In this document: piece after piece, positions 9,011-18,144 of the stretch
How positions within the stretch are numbered: the stretch's first letter is position 1
How the letters are laid out: each line of letters begins with the position of its first letter
From: Rhodospirillaceae bacterium
GTDB lineage: Bacteria > Pseudomonadota > Alphaproteobacteria > UBA6615
DNA length: 42,555 nucleotides
NCBI GenBank assembly: GCA_002724635.1
Contig: PBPM01000050.1
Span: 1-42,555, forward strand
Direction of reading: 5' to 3'
Notes under the pieces: generated by a model
What the model was told of the DNA's origin: nothing
Databases searched by the model: none
The model's input: the letters and a program-made list of their open reading frames with translations, nothing else
Program-made: the position numbers and the translations under genes

Positions 9011-9592
9011 TTTAGGGTTCCGAGGACGACTGGCCGGACAACGAAGACGCAGTCGGACCTGCTGAGATGCGCGAGCAGGCGCTGAATGATCCGTTCGGCG
9101 GTGAAGAAGACTACAATTATGACAATGGCGAAGCGAACGGGGACGGTTCCGATGATCCCACTCGTGCGCCCGAGATCATGCGCCGGTTTGTCAAGGGCGA
9201 GCTAGGTGGGGTGCGGAGAATCTCCGCTCAGGTGAAGAACCCGATCACCGTCAACCCCGATGCGTGAGCTTGAGCATCTGCTGACCCAAGCGGGCGAGGC
9301 GGATCCCGATGAACTTCTGAGTGAGAGCCTGCTGATGTCGGACGTGGGCACGGCCTACCCGATACTGTCGCCCACCGTCGAACGCCACAGATAGCCAGAG
9401 ACCTTCCCTGTCACGTGTCTCGCGCGCTTCCTGACAAATGTCATGTTTAATTCTTCAATAACTACGATATGAAGATATATTTTTATTAGAATATTATGAT
9501 TGTTAAAAAAATAATTAAAAAAAGTGACAATTGGGACTTATTAATGTTATTAAATTTTCGTTTGTTATTTTTATAAGGAAAAAGTTGTACGA
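9011..9592. other. Gap between scpA and lrp: coding-like remnant plus AT-rich leader
   Basis: The left part holds two overlapping small frames with gene-like codon use: 9067-9267 (66 residues, acidic, with FGGEEDYNYDNGEANGDG) and 9260-9394 (44 residues, MRELEHLLTQAGEADPDELL). Together they could be one gene broken by a frameshift; I recognise neither. The right part (about 9445-9592) becomes extremely AT-rich and forms the leader of the Lrp/AsnC gene. No terminator with a clear stem was seen after scpA. Confidence 0.45.
9431..9459 (+). promoter_or_regulatory. Candidate lrp promoter with an overlapping inverted repeat
   Basis: CTGACA (9431-9436), a 17-base spacer and TTCAAT (9454-9459). The -35 hexamer lies inside a perfect inverted repeat, TGACA-AA-TGTCA (9432-9443), a plausible operator position for a repressor or for autoregulation. 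The whole AT-rich stretch to 9592 could offer alternative -10 elements, so the choice is uncertain. Confidence 0.35.
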
Positions 9593-10069
9593 ATGGAAAT
9601 TAATCTCGACGGTACAGACCGAATGCTTCTAGATGTCCTTCAGACGGACGCCCGATTGTCGTTCCGCGAGATCGGACGGCGCATCGGAATCTCGACCCCG
9701 TCTGTATCCGAACGAATTCGGAGACTGGAAGCGGCCGAGATCATTCGCGGCTACAGCGCGCAGGTGGACCGGGCGGCCGTCGGCCGCGAGATCGGCGCGT
9801 TCCTTCGCCTATCGGTATCCGACAAGAATTTTCGACGCGTGACGGGGCTCTGCCGTTCCCTCGACGCGGTGATGGAATGCCACCATATAACTGGAGAGGA
9901 GAGCTTTGTAATCCGCCTTGCCGTTGCATCTATCGCCGAGCTGGAGGATGTGATCTCGCGGTTTCGCAAGATCGGGCTGGCGCAAAGCTCGGTGATCCTT
10001 TCGTCGCCCGTCGACGGCAAACTCGTACCTACCGATGCCAAGTTGTTGGCGCCCGCGAGACCGCGCTAG
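9593..10069 (+). CDS. Lrp/AsnC-family transcriptional regulator
   Basis: DNA-binding regulator that normally senses amino acids and acts as a dimer or higher oligomer. 158 residues, the standard length. The N-terminal winged helix-turn-helix is at about residues 8-60 (LSFREIGRRIGISTPSVSER and ERIRRLEAAEIIRGY). The C-terminal RAM ligand-binding domain covers about residues 70-145, with the MECHHITGEESFVIRLAV strand pair typical of the family. AAGGAA precedes the ATG. It sits between scpA and meaB; since the mutase pathway degrades branched-chain amino acids, I infer that it may control this locus. It stops 8 bases before meaB, so the two are probably co-transcribed. Confidence 0.92.
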   Translation: MEINLDGTDRMLLDVLQTDARLSFREIGRRIGISTPSVSERIRRLEAAEIIRGYSAQVDRAAVGREIGAFLRLSVSDKNFRRVTGLCRSLDAVMECHHITGEESFVIRLAVASIAELEDVISRFRKIGLAQSSVILSSPVDGKLVPTDAKLLAPARPR

Positions 10070-10077
10070 GTTAGGGC

Positions 10078-11091
10078 ATGATCAGGGCGGAACAGGATAT
10101 GTTCGGACGAGAGACCGGAGATCCGGCGGCGCTGGCGTCGGAGATATGCGACGGAGATCGGCGTGCGCTGGCGCGCGCCATCACCCTAATCGAATCGACC
10201 CGGGAGGATCACCGGGCCGCAGCTGACCGGCTGCTCGAACATCTTCTGCCGCACACAGGCAAGGCGGTACGCATCGGAATTTCTGGCGTGCCTGGCGTGG
10301 GCAAGTCCACCTTCATCGAGGTGTTCGGACAGGATTGGATCGCGGCAGGCCAGAAGGTGGCGGTCCTCGCAGTTGACCCATCCTCGCGACGCAGCGGCGG
10401 ATCCATCCTCGGCGATAAGACGCGCATGGAGCAACTGTCCCGTATGCCCGAGGCGTTCATCCGGCCGTCTCCCACCGCGGGCACCCTAGGTGGCGTTGCG
10501 CGACGGACTCGCGAGGTCATGCTCGCCTGCGAGGCCGCGGGTTTCGGGGTGATTTTGATCGAGACGGTCGGCGTCGGCCAGTCCGAGACCGCGGTTGCGG
10601 ATCTCGTCGACATGTTTCTACTGTTACTGCTGCCGGGCGGCGGCGATGAACTGCAGGGGCTCAAGCGCGGGATTATGGAGCTGGCGGATCTGCTCGTAGT
10701 CAACAAGGCGGATGGCGAAATGGCCGGGGCCGCCCGGCGATCAGCAGCCGAGTTCACCAACGCCGTGCGCTTGTTGCATCCGGCGGCATCGGACTGGGTT
10801 CCGCCGGTGCTGACCTGCTCGTCGCTCGAGAATCGCGGAATCGACGAGGTTTGCGAGACGACCGAACAATTTCGCGCGCAGGCAAGCAACAGTGGCGCGC
10901 TAGAGGCGCGACGTGCAGGCCAGGCCCGTCGGTGGATGTGGGGTGAGGTTGACGAGTATCTGCTCTCCGCCTTCCAGCGCCACCCGGCGGTTTGCGAGGT
11001 GCTCGAATCTCTTGAGCATCGGGTGTCCCGCGCGGAGATCACCCCATCGGCCGCGGCTCAGGCTCTGCTTGCGGCATTTCGGGGCGCATAG
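10078..11091 (+). CDS. meaB: Methylmalonyl-CoA mutase-associated GTPase MeaB
   Basis: G3E-family P-loop GTPase that chaperones methylmalonyl-CoA mutase: it gates cofactor loading and protects the B12 enzyme from inactivation. 337 residues, typical length. Walker A is GVPGVGKSTFIE, followed by VDPSSRRSGGSILGDKTRM (switch I region with the conserved Asp and Arg), ETVGVGQSETAVADLVD (switch II), VVNKADG (base-recognition NKAD), and a C-terminal dimerisation segment. It overlaps no neighbour and begins 8 bases after the Lrp gene. A second ATG at 10099 is possible; GGTTAGGG precedes the first. Genomic pairing with scpA supports the assignment. Confidence 0.95.
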   Translation: MIRAEQDMFGRETGDPAALASEICDGDRRALARAITLIESTREDHRAAADRLLEHLLPHTGKAVRIGISGVPGVGKSTFIEVFGQDWIAAGQKVAVLAVDPSSRRSGGSILGDKTRMEQLSRMPEAFIRPSPTAGTLGGVARRTREVMLACEAAGFGVILIETVGVGQSETAVADLVDMFLLLLLPGGGDELQGLKRGIMELADLLVVNKADGEMAGAARRSAAEFTNAVRLLHPAASDWVPPVLTCSSLENRGIDEVCETTEQFRAQASNSGALEARRAGQARRWMWGEVDEYLLSAFQRHPAVCEVLESLEHRVSRAEITPSAAAQALLAAFRGA

Positions 11092-11109
11092 GTTGTCGCC
11101 ACGGCGGGC

Positions 11110-11138
11110 TTGACCCGCCCCTTGCCATCGCCTAAAAA
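11110..11138 (+). promoter_or_regulatory. Predicted sigma-70 promoter of rpmB
   Basis: TTGACC (11110-11115), a 17-base spacer and TAAAAA (11133-11138). Transcription would begin near 11145, leaving a leader of about 46 bases with GGAG at 11179-11182 ahead of the rpmB ATG. Confidence 0.55.
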
Positions 11139-11190
11139 CTCCGCCGTTCGTGCCGGGTACGGCGCGTTAGCCGTTCATGGAGCGAAAAAT

Positions 11191-11478
11191 ATGTCGCGTC
11201 GCTGCGCCATCACAGGCAAGGGTGTGCTGACCGGAAACAATGTCAGCCACGCGCATAACAAGACCCGTCGCCGGTTCCTGCCGAACCTTCAGACCACCGT
11301 GCTGTATAGCGAGACGCTGGCGCGTGGCGTCCGCGTGAACCTAACGGCACGTGCCATTCGCACGATCGAGCATAAAGGGGGCGTCGATTCTTTCCTGCGT
11401 CGTACGGCGGCCTCCAAACTGCCGCGTGAACTGCGCCGCATGAAGCGCGATCTCGAAAAGGTCGGCGTGGCCGCCTGA
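11191..11478 (+). CDS. rpmB: 50S ribosomal protein L28
   Basis: Large-subunit ribosomal protein, 95 residues, the usual length in alphaproteobacteria. It starts [20 protein letters not shown] and continues with [12 protein letters not shown], the conserved L28 core, then the basic C-terminal half. The upstream in-frame extension to 11110 is rejected because L28 begins at the MSRRC motif and GGAG lies 8 bases before ATG 11191. It is framed by its own promoter and a strong terminator, so it is monocistronic. Confidence 0.97.
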   Translation: MSRRCAITGKGVLTGNNVSHAHNKTRRRFLPNLQTTVLYSETLARGVRVNLTARAIRTIEHKGGVDSFLRRTAASKLPRELRRMKRDLEKVGVAA

Positions 11479-11511
11479 TACCGCTGTTGCCAGATCGCCC
11501 GGATCGCGATG

Positions 11512-11537
11512 AAAGCCCGCGTTTCGCGGGCTTTTTT
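11512..11537 (+). terminator. Rho-independent terminator of rpmB
   Basis: Ten-base perfect stem (11512-11521 pairing with 11525-11534), a TTT loop, and a run of six T at 11532-11537. It ends the rpmB transcript and insulates the following tgt gene. Confidence 0.9.
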
Positions 11538-11583
11538 GCGCCCTCCCCGTATATGATCGCTCCTTTGCAAGATGGCGCAATGA

Positions 11584-12837
<1,254 letters not shown>

Positions 12838-12850
12838 GCCAGCCCGGCTC

Positions 12851-13224
12851 TCAGGGTAGGAGTTCGAAGATCAGCAGCAGCGTGCACTGATCGCCGGAGG
12901 AATTATCATCGCTCGAGATATAAATTAGCGTCTGCACACGGGAGGCGGCCCCGGCGGTGATTGTCTCGAGATTCTCGGTAACGAACAGCGTCTTCAAATC
13001 GGCGATCACGCGCGCCCGGCGCGGTCGATTTCCATCGCCGAGATGCCACCGAAATTGCGATTGTCGAAATCCAGTTCGAGCCCGCCACGCCAAACCAGCT
13101 GGCTGACGCGATCTTGGCCACTCAGTCCCTTATGCAGGGGGATAGGTTTTGAGTCCGCGACCGTAGCAGTCTTACCCCACAGCATGGCGAGTAGCGGTCT
13201 GAGGAAAAACGGGTCATCGTTCGT
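12851..13224 (-). pseudogene. Decayed esterase-like (phytase-type) protein gene
   Basis: Two ends of one gene remain. The N-terminal part reads from about 13224 (PFFLRPLLAM, leader-like) through VWRGGLELDFDNRNFGGISA and stops at TGA 13006-13008. One base out of frame, RARVIAD continues directly, then jumps to NLETITAGAAS and the tail LIYISSDDNSSGDQCTLLLI, ending at TGA 12851-12853. The WxGGLEL...FGG start and the YxISDDNxxxxQxTLLLxFEL tail are what I recall from the esterase-like-activity-of-phytase family (about 320-350 residues). Roughly 200 codons of the middle are absent, plus one frameshift. Its place between the rpmB/tgt side and cobT also fits the neighbourhood I recall for the intact gene in other alphaproteobacteria. 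The family call rests on memory of motifs. Confidence 0.6.
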
Positions 13225-13275
13225 TTATAGCCGCATTTCACCGCTCAAATATGACCGAACTGCGTCGGGCTTGTT

Positions 13276-15165
13276 TTAGGCGGCCCGGCGCGATCCGGCC
13301 CGCGGGCCCTTCGGCGCGGCGGCGTCTTCCTCGTCGAACAATTCGGCCAGCTGGTCCATCACCGTGCCGCCGAGCTGTTCGGCATCGACGATGGTGACCG
13401 CGCGCCGATAGTAGCGCGTCACGTCATGGCCGATGCCGATGGCAAGGAGCTCGACCGGTGAATAGGTCTCGATGTACTCGATGATCTGCCGTAGATGGCG
13501 CTCCAGATAGTTACCGGCGTTAACCGAAAGGGTGGAATCGTCGACCGGTGCACCGTCGGAGATGATCATAAGGATGCGCCGCTGTTCCGAACGGGCCAGC
13601 AGCCTGTTGTGAGCCCACCACAGCGCCTCGCCGTCGATATTCTCTTTCAGCAGCCCTTCGCGGAGCATAAGGCCCAGATTCTTGCGGGCCCGGCGCCAGG
13701 GTGCGTCGGCGGACTTGTAAATGATGTGGCGCAGATCGTTGAGTCGGCCCGGGTTGGCGGGCTTGCCCGCCGCGAGCCAGTTCTCTCGAGCCTGCCCGCC
13801 TTTCCAGGCACGTGTGGTGAAGCCGAGAATCTCGACCTTCACGCCGCACCGCTCAAGCGTGCGGGCTAGGATGTCGGCGCTCATCGCCGCGACCGATATC
13901 GGGCGGCCGCGCATCGAACCGGAATTGTCAATGAGCAGGGTTACCACCGTGTCGCGGAAGTTAGTGTCCTCTTCCATCTTGAACGACAGCGGGTGCGCCG
14001 GGTTCGTCACGACACGGGTCAGGCGGGCCGTATCGAGCAGCCCTTCCTCGAGATCGAATTCCCAGTTACGGGTCTGTTTCGCCATCAGCCGGCGTTGCAG
14101 GCGGTTGGCGAGGCGTGAGATTACGCTCTGCAGATGGCCGAGCTGCTGGTCGAGCTGCTGGCGCAGACGTGACAGCTCGTCCGGATCGCAAAGTTCGGGC
14201 GCCTCGACAATCTCGTCATGCTCGGTCGTGAAGGCTCCGTAGACGAACTGTTCGCCCTGGTTGTGGCCATATTCCGGCGGGCGCCAGGGTTGGCCGGGCG
14301 CCTCCGGATCTTCGTCGCCCGCGCCCTGTTCCATATCGCCGTCGCCGTCCTCGAACGGCATGTCCATCTCTTCACTCTCGGCGCCGGCCTGTTCGTCCTC
14401 GCCCTCGCCCTCCATGGCCTGAGCCTCGCCGTCGCTCTCACCCTCGCCGTTGCTCTCGCCTTCGGCGTCGTCCTGTTCGTTGCCGCTGTTGTCGTCGGAG
14501 TCAGGCTCGGTCGCGAGTTCCTCCTCGACGAGGCCGAGATCCGAAATCATCTGCCGAACGACATCCTGAAACGCGAGCTGGTCGTCCAAGCTGTCGCTTA
14601 GGTCCGACAGCGCCGCACCGATTTTGGATTCGATGAACGGGCGCCAGACATCCACCATCGGGCGCGCCGACGGCGGCGGCGGCATACCAGTCAGCGCCTC
14701 GCGCGCCAGCATCGCGACCGCCTCGGAGACGGGCGCCTGGTCGCGCTGGGTGACGCGCGCGAAACCCTTTTCTCGGCTGCGCATCTCATGTGCGGCGCTC
14801 AGGTTGTCAGCCACGCCGGCCATACGATTCGCGCCGATCGACTCGACGCGGGCCTGTTCGACGGCGTCGTAAAGCGCGCGCGCGGCTGGCGCGGATGGAA
14901 CGCGCGTCTGGTGCAGCTCGGCATTGTGGTGGCGCAGGCGCAGCGCAAGCGCGTCGGCCTCGCCGCGCACCACGCTGACATCCTCGGCGGGCAAATCGCG
15001 GGCGGGCAGGGGCAGGTGGGCCTCTTCGCCTGCCACGCCTGCCTGGTCTGGGGTGAATGAGACGGTCAGCTCCGGTTCGCGCGCCATGGCGCGCATGACC
15101 GCGGCGGTGACCCGCCGAAACTCCTCGACGGGACCGTCATTGTTGCCTCTGTTTGAGCCCGTCAT
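13276..15165 (-). CDS. cobT: Aerobic cobaltochelatase subunit CobT
   Basis: Subunit of the ATP-dependent CobN-CobS-CobT complex that inserts cobalt into hydrogenobyrinic acid a,c-diamide in aerobic B12 synthesis. 629 residues from ATG 15165. The N-terminal helical domain is followed by a very acidic linker (about residues 200-300, rich in Glu, Asp and Gly), then a C-terminal VWA domain with the MIDAS motif [13 protein letters not shown] and later [13 protein letters not shown] chose MTGSNRG at 15165 because it follows the cobS stop by 7 bases; the frame also allows 15195, which would overlap cobS. Third gene of the J-domain-cobS-cobT run. The large subunit cobN is not in the window. Confidence 0.94.
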   Translation of the reverse strand: MTGSNRGNNDGPVEEFRRVTAAVMRAMAREPELTVSFTPDQAGVAGEEAHLPLPARDLPAEDVSVVRGEADALALRLRHHNAELHQTRVPSAPAARALYDAVEQARVESIGANRMAGVADNLSAAHEMRSREKGFARVTQRDQAPVSEAVAMLAREALTGMPPPPSARPMVDVWRPFIESKIGAALSDLSDSLDDQLAFQDVVRQMISDLGLVEEELATEPDSDDNSGNEQDDAEGESNGEGESDGEAQAMEGEGEDEQAGAESEEMDMPFEDGDGDMEQGAGDEDPEAPGQPWRPPEYGHNQGEQFVYGAFTTEHDEIVEAPELCDPDELSRLRQQLDQQLGHLQSVISRLANRLQRRLMAKQTRNWEFDLEEGLLDTARLTRVVTNPAHPLSFKMEEDTNFRDTVVTLLIDNSGSMRGRPISVAAMSADILARTLERCGVKVEILGFTTRAWKGGQARENWLAAGKPANPGRLNDLRHIIYKSADAPWRRARKNLGLMLREGLLKENIDGEALWWAHNRLLARSEQRRILMIISDGAPVDDSTLSVNAGNYLERHLRQIIEYIETYSPVELLAIGIGHDVTRYYRRAVTIVDAEQLGGTVMDQLAELFDEEDAAAPKGPRAGSRRAA

Positions 15166-15172
15166 CGGGGCC

Positions 15173-16180
15173 CTACTGGGTCGGGGCCGCAGCAATCACG
15201 CCGTCTTCGAGCTCGGTCCCAAAGCAGCGCTGATAATACTCGGCAACGGTCGAGCGCTCGACCTCGTCGCACTTGTTAAGGAATGTGACTCGAAAGCCGA
15301 CCGGAATAGACCCAAAGATCTCGGCATTTTCGGCCCATGTGATGACGGTGCGCGGCGACATGACGGTGGAAATGTCCCCAGCGACGAAGCCCGCGCGGGT
15401 CAGTTCGGCCGTTGCGACCATGGCGGAAATCTTCTCGCGCCCCTCGTCGCCGTCATAGGTTGTGCACTTGGCCATCACGATGTCGACCTCCTGCTCGTGG
15501 GGCAGGTAGTTGAGCGTCGTGACGATGTTCCAGCGGTCCATCTGGGCCTGGTTGATCTGCTGGGTACCGTGATACAGACCGGTTGTATCGCCCAACCCCA
15601 CCGTGTTCGCCGTAGCGAACAGCCGGAAGCTCGGATGCGGCCGGATTACCTTGTTCTGGTCGAGCAGAGTGAGCTTGCTGTCAGCTTCGAGCACGCGCTG
15701 GATGACAAACATAACGTCTGGCCGGCCGGCGTCATACTCGTCGAAGACCAGGGCACAGGGATGCTGCAGGGTCCAGGGCAGGATGCCCTCGCGGAACTCA
15801 GTGACCTGGGCCCCGTCCTTCAGGACGATAGCGTCCTTGCCGATCAGGTCGATGCGGCTAATATGGCTGTCGAGATTCACGCGTACACACGGCCAGTTGA
15901 GGCGTGCGGCGACCTGTTCAATATGGGTCGACTTGCCGGTACCGTGATAGCCTTGGATCATCACACGCCGGTTGTGCGCGAACCCGGCGAGGATCGCGAG
16001 TGTCGTGTCTTGATCGAACTGGTAGGTCTCGTCGAGGGCCGGCACATGCACGGTTTCCTCGGAGAAGGCCGGGACCTCCATGTCGGAATCGATGCCAAAA
16101 ACCTGACGGGCAGACACCTTGAGGTCCGGCTCTGGGTTGGCGGGCATATCTGCGCTGGTGATCGATTCTGTTGCTTCCAT
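15173..16180 (-). CDS. cobS: Aerobic cobaltochelatase subunit CobS
   Basis: AAA+ ATPase subunit that forms a ring with CobT and powers cobalt insertion by CobN. 335 residues from ATG 16180; an in-frame start at 16201 would add seven. Walker [13 protein letters not shown], Walker B region [14 protein letters not shown], sensor-type stretch [20 protein letters not shown], and [13 protein letters not shown] near the C-terminus are all present, and the N-terminal [16 protein letters not shown] is characteristic of CobS. It lies 28 bases after the J-domain gene stop and 7 bases before cobT, so one operon is likely. Confidence 0.96.
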   Translation of the reverse strand: MEATESITSADMPANPEPDLKVSARQVFGIDSDMEVPAFSEETVHVPALDETYQFDQDTTLAILAGFAHNRRVMIQGYHGTGKSTHIEQVAARLNWPCVRVNLDSHISRIDLIGKDAIVLKDGAQVTEFREGILPWTLQHPCALVFDEYDAGRPDVMFVIQRVLEADSKLTLLDQNKVIRPHPSFRLFATANTVGLGDTTGLYHGTQQINQAQMDRWNIVTTLNYLPHEQEVDIVMAKCTTYDGDEGREKISAMVATAELTRAGFVAGDISTVMSPRTVITWAENAEIFGSIPVGFRVTFLNKCDEVERSTVAEYYQRCFGTELEDGVIAAAPTQ

Positions 16181-16208
16181 AATCCAGTCCACTTTCGTCA
16201 AAATTTCT

Positions 16209-16805
16209 TCACTCGGCGCGGTCTTGGGCTGGACCGACCGATCGCATCAGGGTTGAGTAGGCTTGGTTGATCGCCTTGAGACATTCTTCCGCGAGCTTGT
16301 CACCGCCATTCGTGTCAGGATGGTGCTGTTTGACCAACTCCTTGTAGCGTCGTTTTATAGCGTCTGCCGTGAGCGGAGGCGACAATTTCATTATAGCAAG
16401 GGCGTCAATGGCGGCGGGGTCCAATCCCGCATTCGCCGATGCCGAGGTGCCGCCTGCCGCGGCATCCATCTCCTCCTCGAATAATCCGAAACCGTCTCGG
16501 ATGCCCTCGCACGGTCGCTTGCCGTTGAGCGGCCAGGTCGGCCGGTCCCAGAAGGTCTTGCTGTGCCGGTCGGACTCGATTTCTTCTGCCGACATACCGT
16601 CATAATAATTCCAGGATTTGTTATATGCCCGCACATGATCGAGGCAGAACCAGATATAGTCGCGCACATTCTCGCGGGACCTCGGTGCCCGGAATTTGCC
16701 GGGCAACTCGCAGCCGGCCTCCGCGCAGATGCGCGGGCCCGCTGCGCCGTCACCGCCTTCGGTGAGCAGGTCGTCGAGGTCGATGGATTTGCGCCGCCGG
16801 ATCAT
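16209..16805 (-). CDS. J-domain (DnaJ-like) protein next to cobS
   Basis: 198-residue co-chaperone-like protein. The C-terminal J domain (about residues 135-192) has [20 protein letters not shown] with the HPD tripeptide that stimulates DnaK. The N-terminal half holds [15 protein letters not shown] and [16 protein letters not shown], a conserved Cys/His-containing segment I recall from alphaproteobacterial relatives beside cobS. Start at ATG 16805 because the family begins MIRRRKSID-like; the frame is open further upstream but crosses into bolA. It heads the J-domain-cobS-cobT run; a role in assembling the chelatase is inference only. Divergent from bolA. Confidence 0.9.
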   Translation of the reverse strand: MIRRRKSIDLDDLLTEGGDGAAGPRICAEAGCELPGKFRAPRSRENVRDYIWFCLDHVRAYNKSWNYYDGMSAEEIESDRHSKTFWDRPTWPLNGKRPCEGIRDGFGLFEEEMDAAAGGTSASANAGLDPAAIDALAIMKLSPPLTADAIKRRYKELVKQHHPDTNGGDKLAEECLKAINQAYSTLMRSVGPAQDRAE

Positions 16806-16811
16806 GTGCGA

Positions 16812-16840
16812 AATATGTCTGGTGGGCCCGCACGAAGCAA
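16812..16840 (-). promoter_or_regulatory. Candidate promoter of the J-domain-cobS-cobT operon (leaderless)
   Basis: On the minus strand TTGCTT (16835-16840), a 17-base spacer and CATATT (16812-16817). Transcription would begin at or next to the ATG at 16805, and no Shine-Dalgarno sequence lies in between, so the first gene may be translated from a leaderless message. Confidence 0.4.
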
Positions 16841-16885
16841 TAACAGGCGGGAAAAGATGATGTGTCGTGCAAGCTGGAGGAAGAG

Positions 16886-17170
16886 ATGAATCGTGCGGAA
16901 AGGATAAGGGCGGTGGTTGAGGCCGCGCTTGACGTTCATAAGATCGAGGTGCGGGACGATTCGCATCTGCATGCCGGGCATGCCGGCGCCCGCCCCGAGG
17001 GCGAAACACATCTCGACCTCTTCGTGGTCAGTCCAGACTTCGCCGGCCAGTCGCGGGTCATGCGGCAACGGGCCGTTTATGGCCTTTTAACCACGGAATT
17101 CGAGGGTGGATTGCACGCATTGTCGATGCGTGCACTCACACCGGATGAGGCCGAAAAAGAAATAAATTGA
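16886..17170 (+). CDS. BolA-family protein
   Basis: Small [2Fe-2S]-trafficking and regulatory protein that partners monothiol glutaredoxins. 94 residues; the BolA fold is evident from RAERIRAVVEAALDVHKIEV, DDSHLHAGHAG (conserved His residues), GETHLDLFVVSPDFAGQSRV and RQRAVYGLL, ending with GLHALSMRALTP. The start is ATG 16886, with GGAGG eight bases earlier; the frame opens slightly upstream but lacks a ribosome site. Divergent from the J-domain gene, an arrangement I recall in related genomes. Confidence 0.94.
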   Translation: MNRAERIRAVVEAALDVHKIEVRDDSHLHAGHAGARPEGETHLDLFVVSPDFAGQSRVMRQRAVYGLLTTEFEGGLHALSMRALTPDEAEKEIN

Positions 17171-17471
17171 AAAGAAAATCATCTATGTGTTTTGAAGCCG
17201 TTGCTTGGGTTCTGCCTTGTTGGATATCGCCGCATGTGAACGCCTGACGATAGATCGGCTTTGCACCATTATCGACGCCAATGCCGGCGTCCTCCGCCGC
17301 ACGCCGGCCATCCGAGGGTTCATCGCCAGCTATTTCTCGGAGTTGTGTTCGTGCGAGGGGCGCACGGCGGCTCCGATGCCGGAACGCCCCGTGGAGTATC
17401 CGCCGGTCTTCCTCCCGCCAACACGCGCCGTCGCGTAGTCAGCGCGGCCGGATGCCCGGCCCGTCGGCGAT
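17171..17471. other. Gap between bolA and the DUF2889 gene
   Basis: A 77-codon plus-strand frame (17205-17438, TTG start, LDIAACERLTIDRLCTIID) has no ribosome site and no family I know. The first 40 bases are AT-rich. No terminator stem with a T-run was seen. Confidence 0.4.
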
Positions 17472-18035
17472 CTACTCCGCCTCGGGCCCGTCATAATGGT
17501 CGGGCCAAAATTCCTTCACCTTCGGACCGTCGCTGCGGAACGCGTGGCACGTGTTGAGCAGACGAGGCGGGCGCGTAGACTTCGTCCGGCTGTCGGACTG
17601 TTCCTTGCTCTTGATCGGATAAATCGTCTGGAACGCTGTCGTGGCGATCGGCCCTAGCATCTCGACGATATGGGTGCAGCCCTCGACGCCGCCGACCCGG
17701 TCGCGCACCCGCTGGCGCCATCCCGGCCCGATGCTGACCCCGACCAGTCGTTCAAAGTTCGGCGCGATCTCCTTGCACGTCTGGAATGGGCTGTACTCGG
17801 TGACGGCCTCGACCCCTTGAATTGTCAGGTCATCGTCGACCGTTAGACGGACCCACATCTCGTGCACCGGCTCGCCCGGAGGCACATCGCCGCGCTCACT
17901 ATTGTGAAACGTGTACGTCTTCACATCGACGAGTTGACCCTCGATGTCCCACAAACCGTCCCTGCGCCGGTAGCCGTTGCACTCGACGGTCCGGGTGTGA
18001 ATATGCTCGCGCTCCGTCGGGCTCGACAGTGGCAT
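17472..18035 (-). CDS. DUF2889 domain-containing protein
   Basis: 187-residue protein of unknown function. The DUF2889 pattern is visible: HTRTVECNGYRRRDGLWDIE at the start, then LVDVKTYTF, PVHEMWVRLTVDDDLTI, PFQTCKEIAPNFERLVGVSI, the GGVEGCTHIVEML motif and TAFQTIYP. Conserved His, Cys and Glu residues hint at metal or ligand binding, but no reaction is known to me. The ATG at 18035 is 109 bases from the CorC gene upstream on the same strand. Confidence 0.85.
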   Translation of the reverse strand: MPLSSPTEREHIHTRTVECNGYRRRDGLWDIEGQLVDVKTYTFHNSERGDVPPGEPVHEMWVRLTVDDDLTIQGVEAVTEYSPFQTCKEIAPNFERLVGVSIGPGWRQRVRDRVGGVEGCTHIVEMLGPIATTAFQTIYPIKSKEQSDSRTKSTRPPRLLNTCHAFRSDGPKVKEFWPDHYDGPEAE

Positions 18036-18144
18036 GGATTAGTCCTCGCAGATGGGTGATGTGGAAGAAACTAGATATCGGGGACTATAGGAGCGGCGCT
18101 CGCCCGGTCAAGAAACGGCCGTGAAGCAACGAGGTCGGGTCCTT

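Noticed and set aside
10209-11042. 277-codon minus-strand frame opposite meaB
   Set aside because: Ser/Arg-rich low-complexity translation, typical of the antisense frame of a GC-rich gene.
14218-14601. Hydrophobic plus-strand frame (127 codons) opposite the acidic linker of cobT
   Set aside because: Leu/Val/Ala codons arise from reading Glu/Asp codons in reverse; it is not an independent membrane protein gene.
14924-16270. Long plus-strand frame (448 codons) opposite cobS and cobT
   Set aside because: It is antisense to well-supported cobS and cobT, has no family motif, and results from the codon bias of GC-rich genes.
16886-17170. A cobalamin riboswitch near cobS/cobT or scpA
   Set aside because: No B12-box-like sequence or leader of adequate length was found; the candidate cobS operon promoter even predicts no leader.
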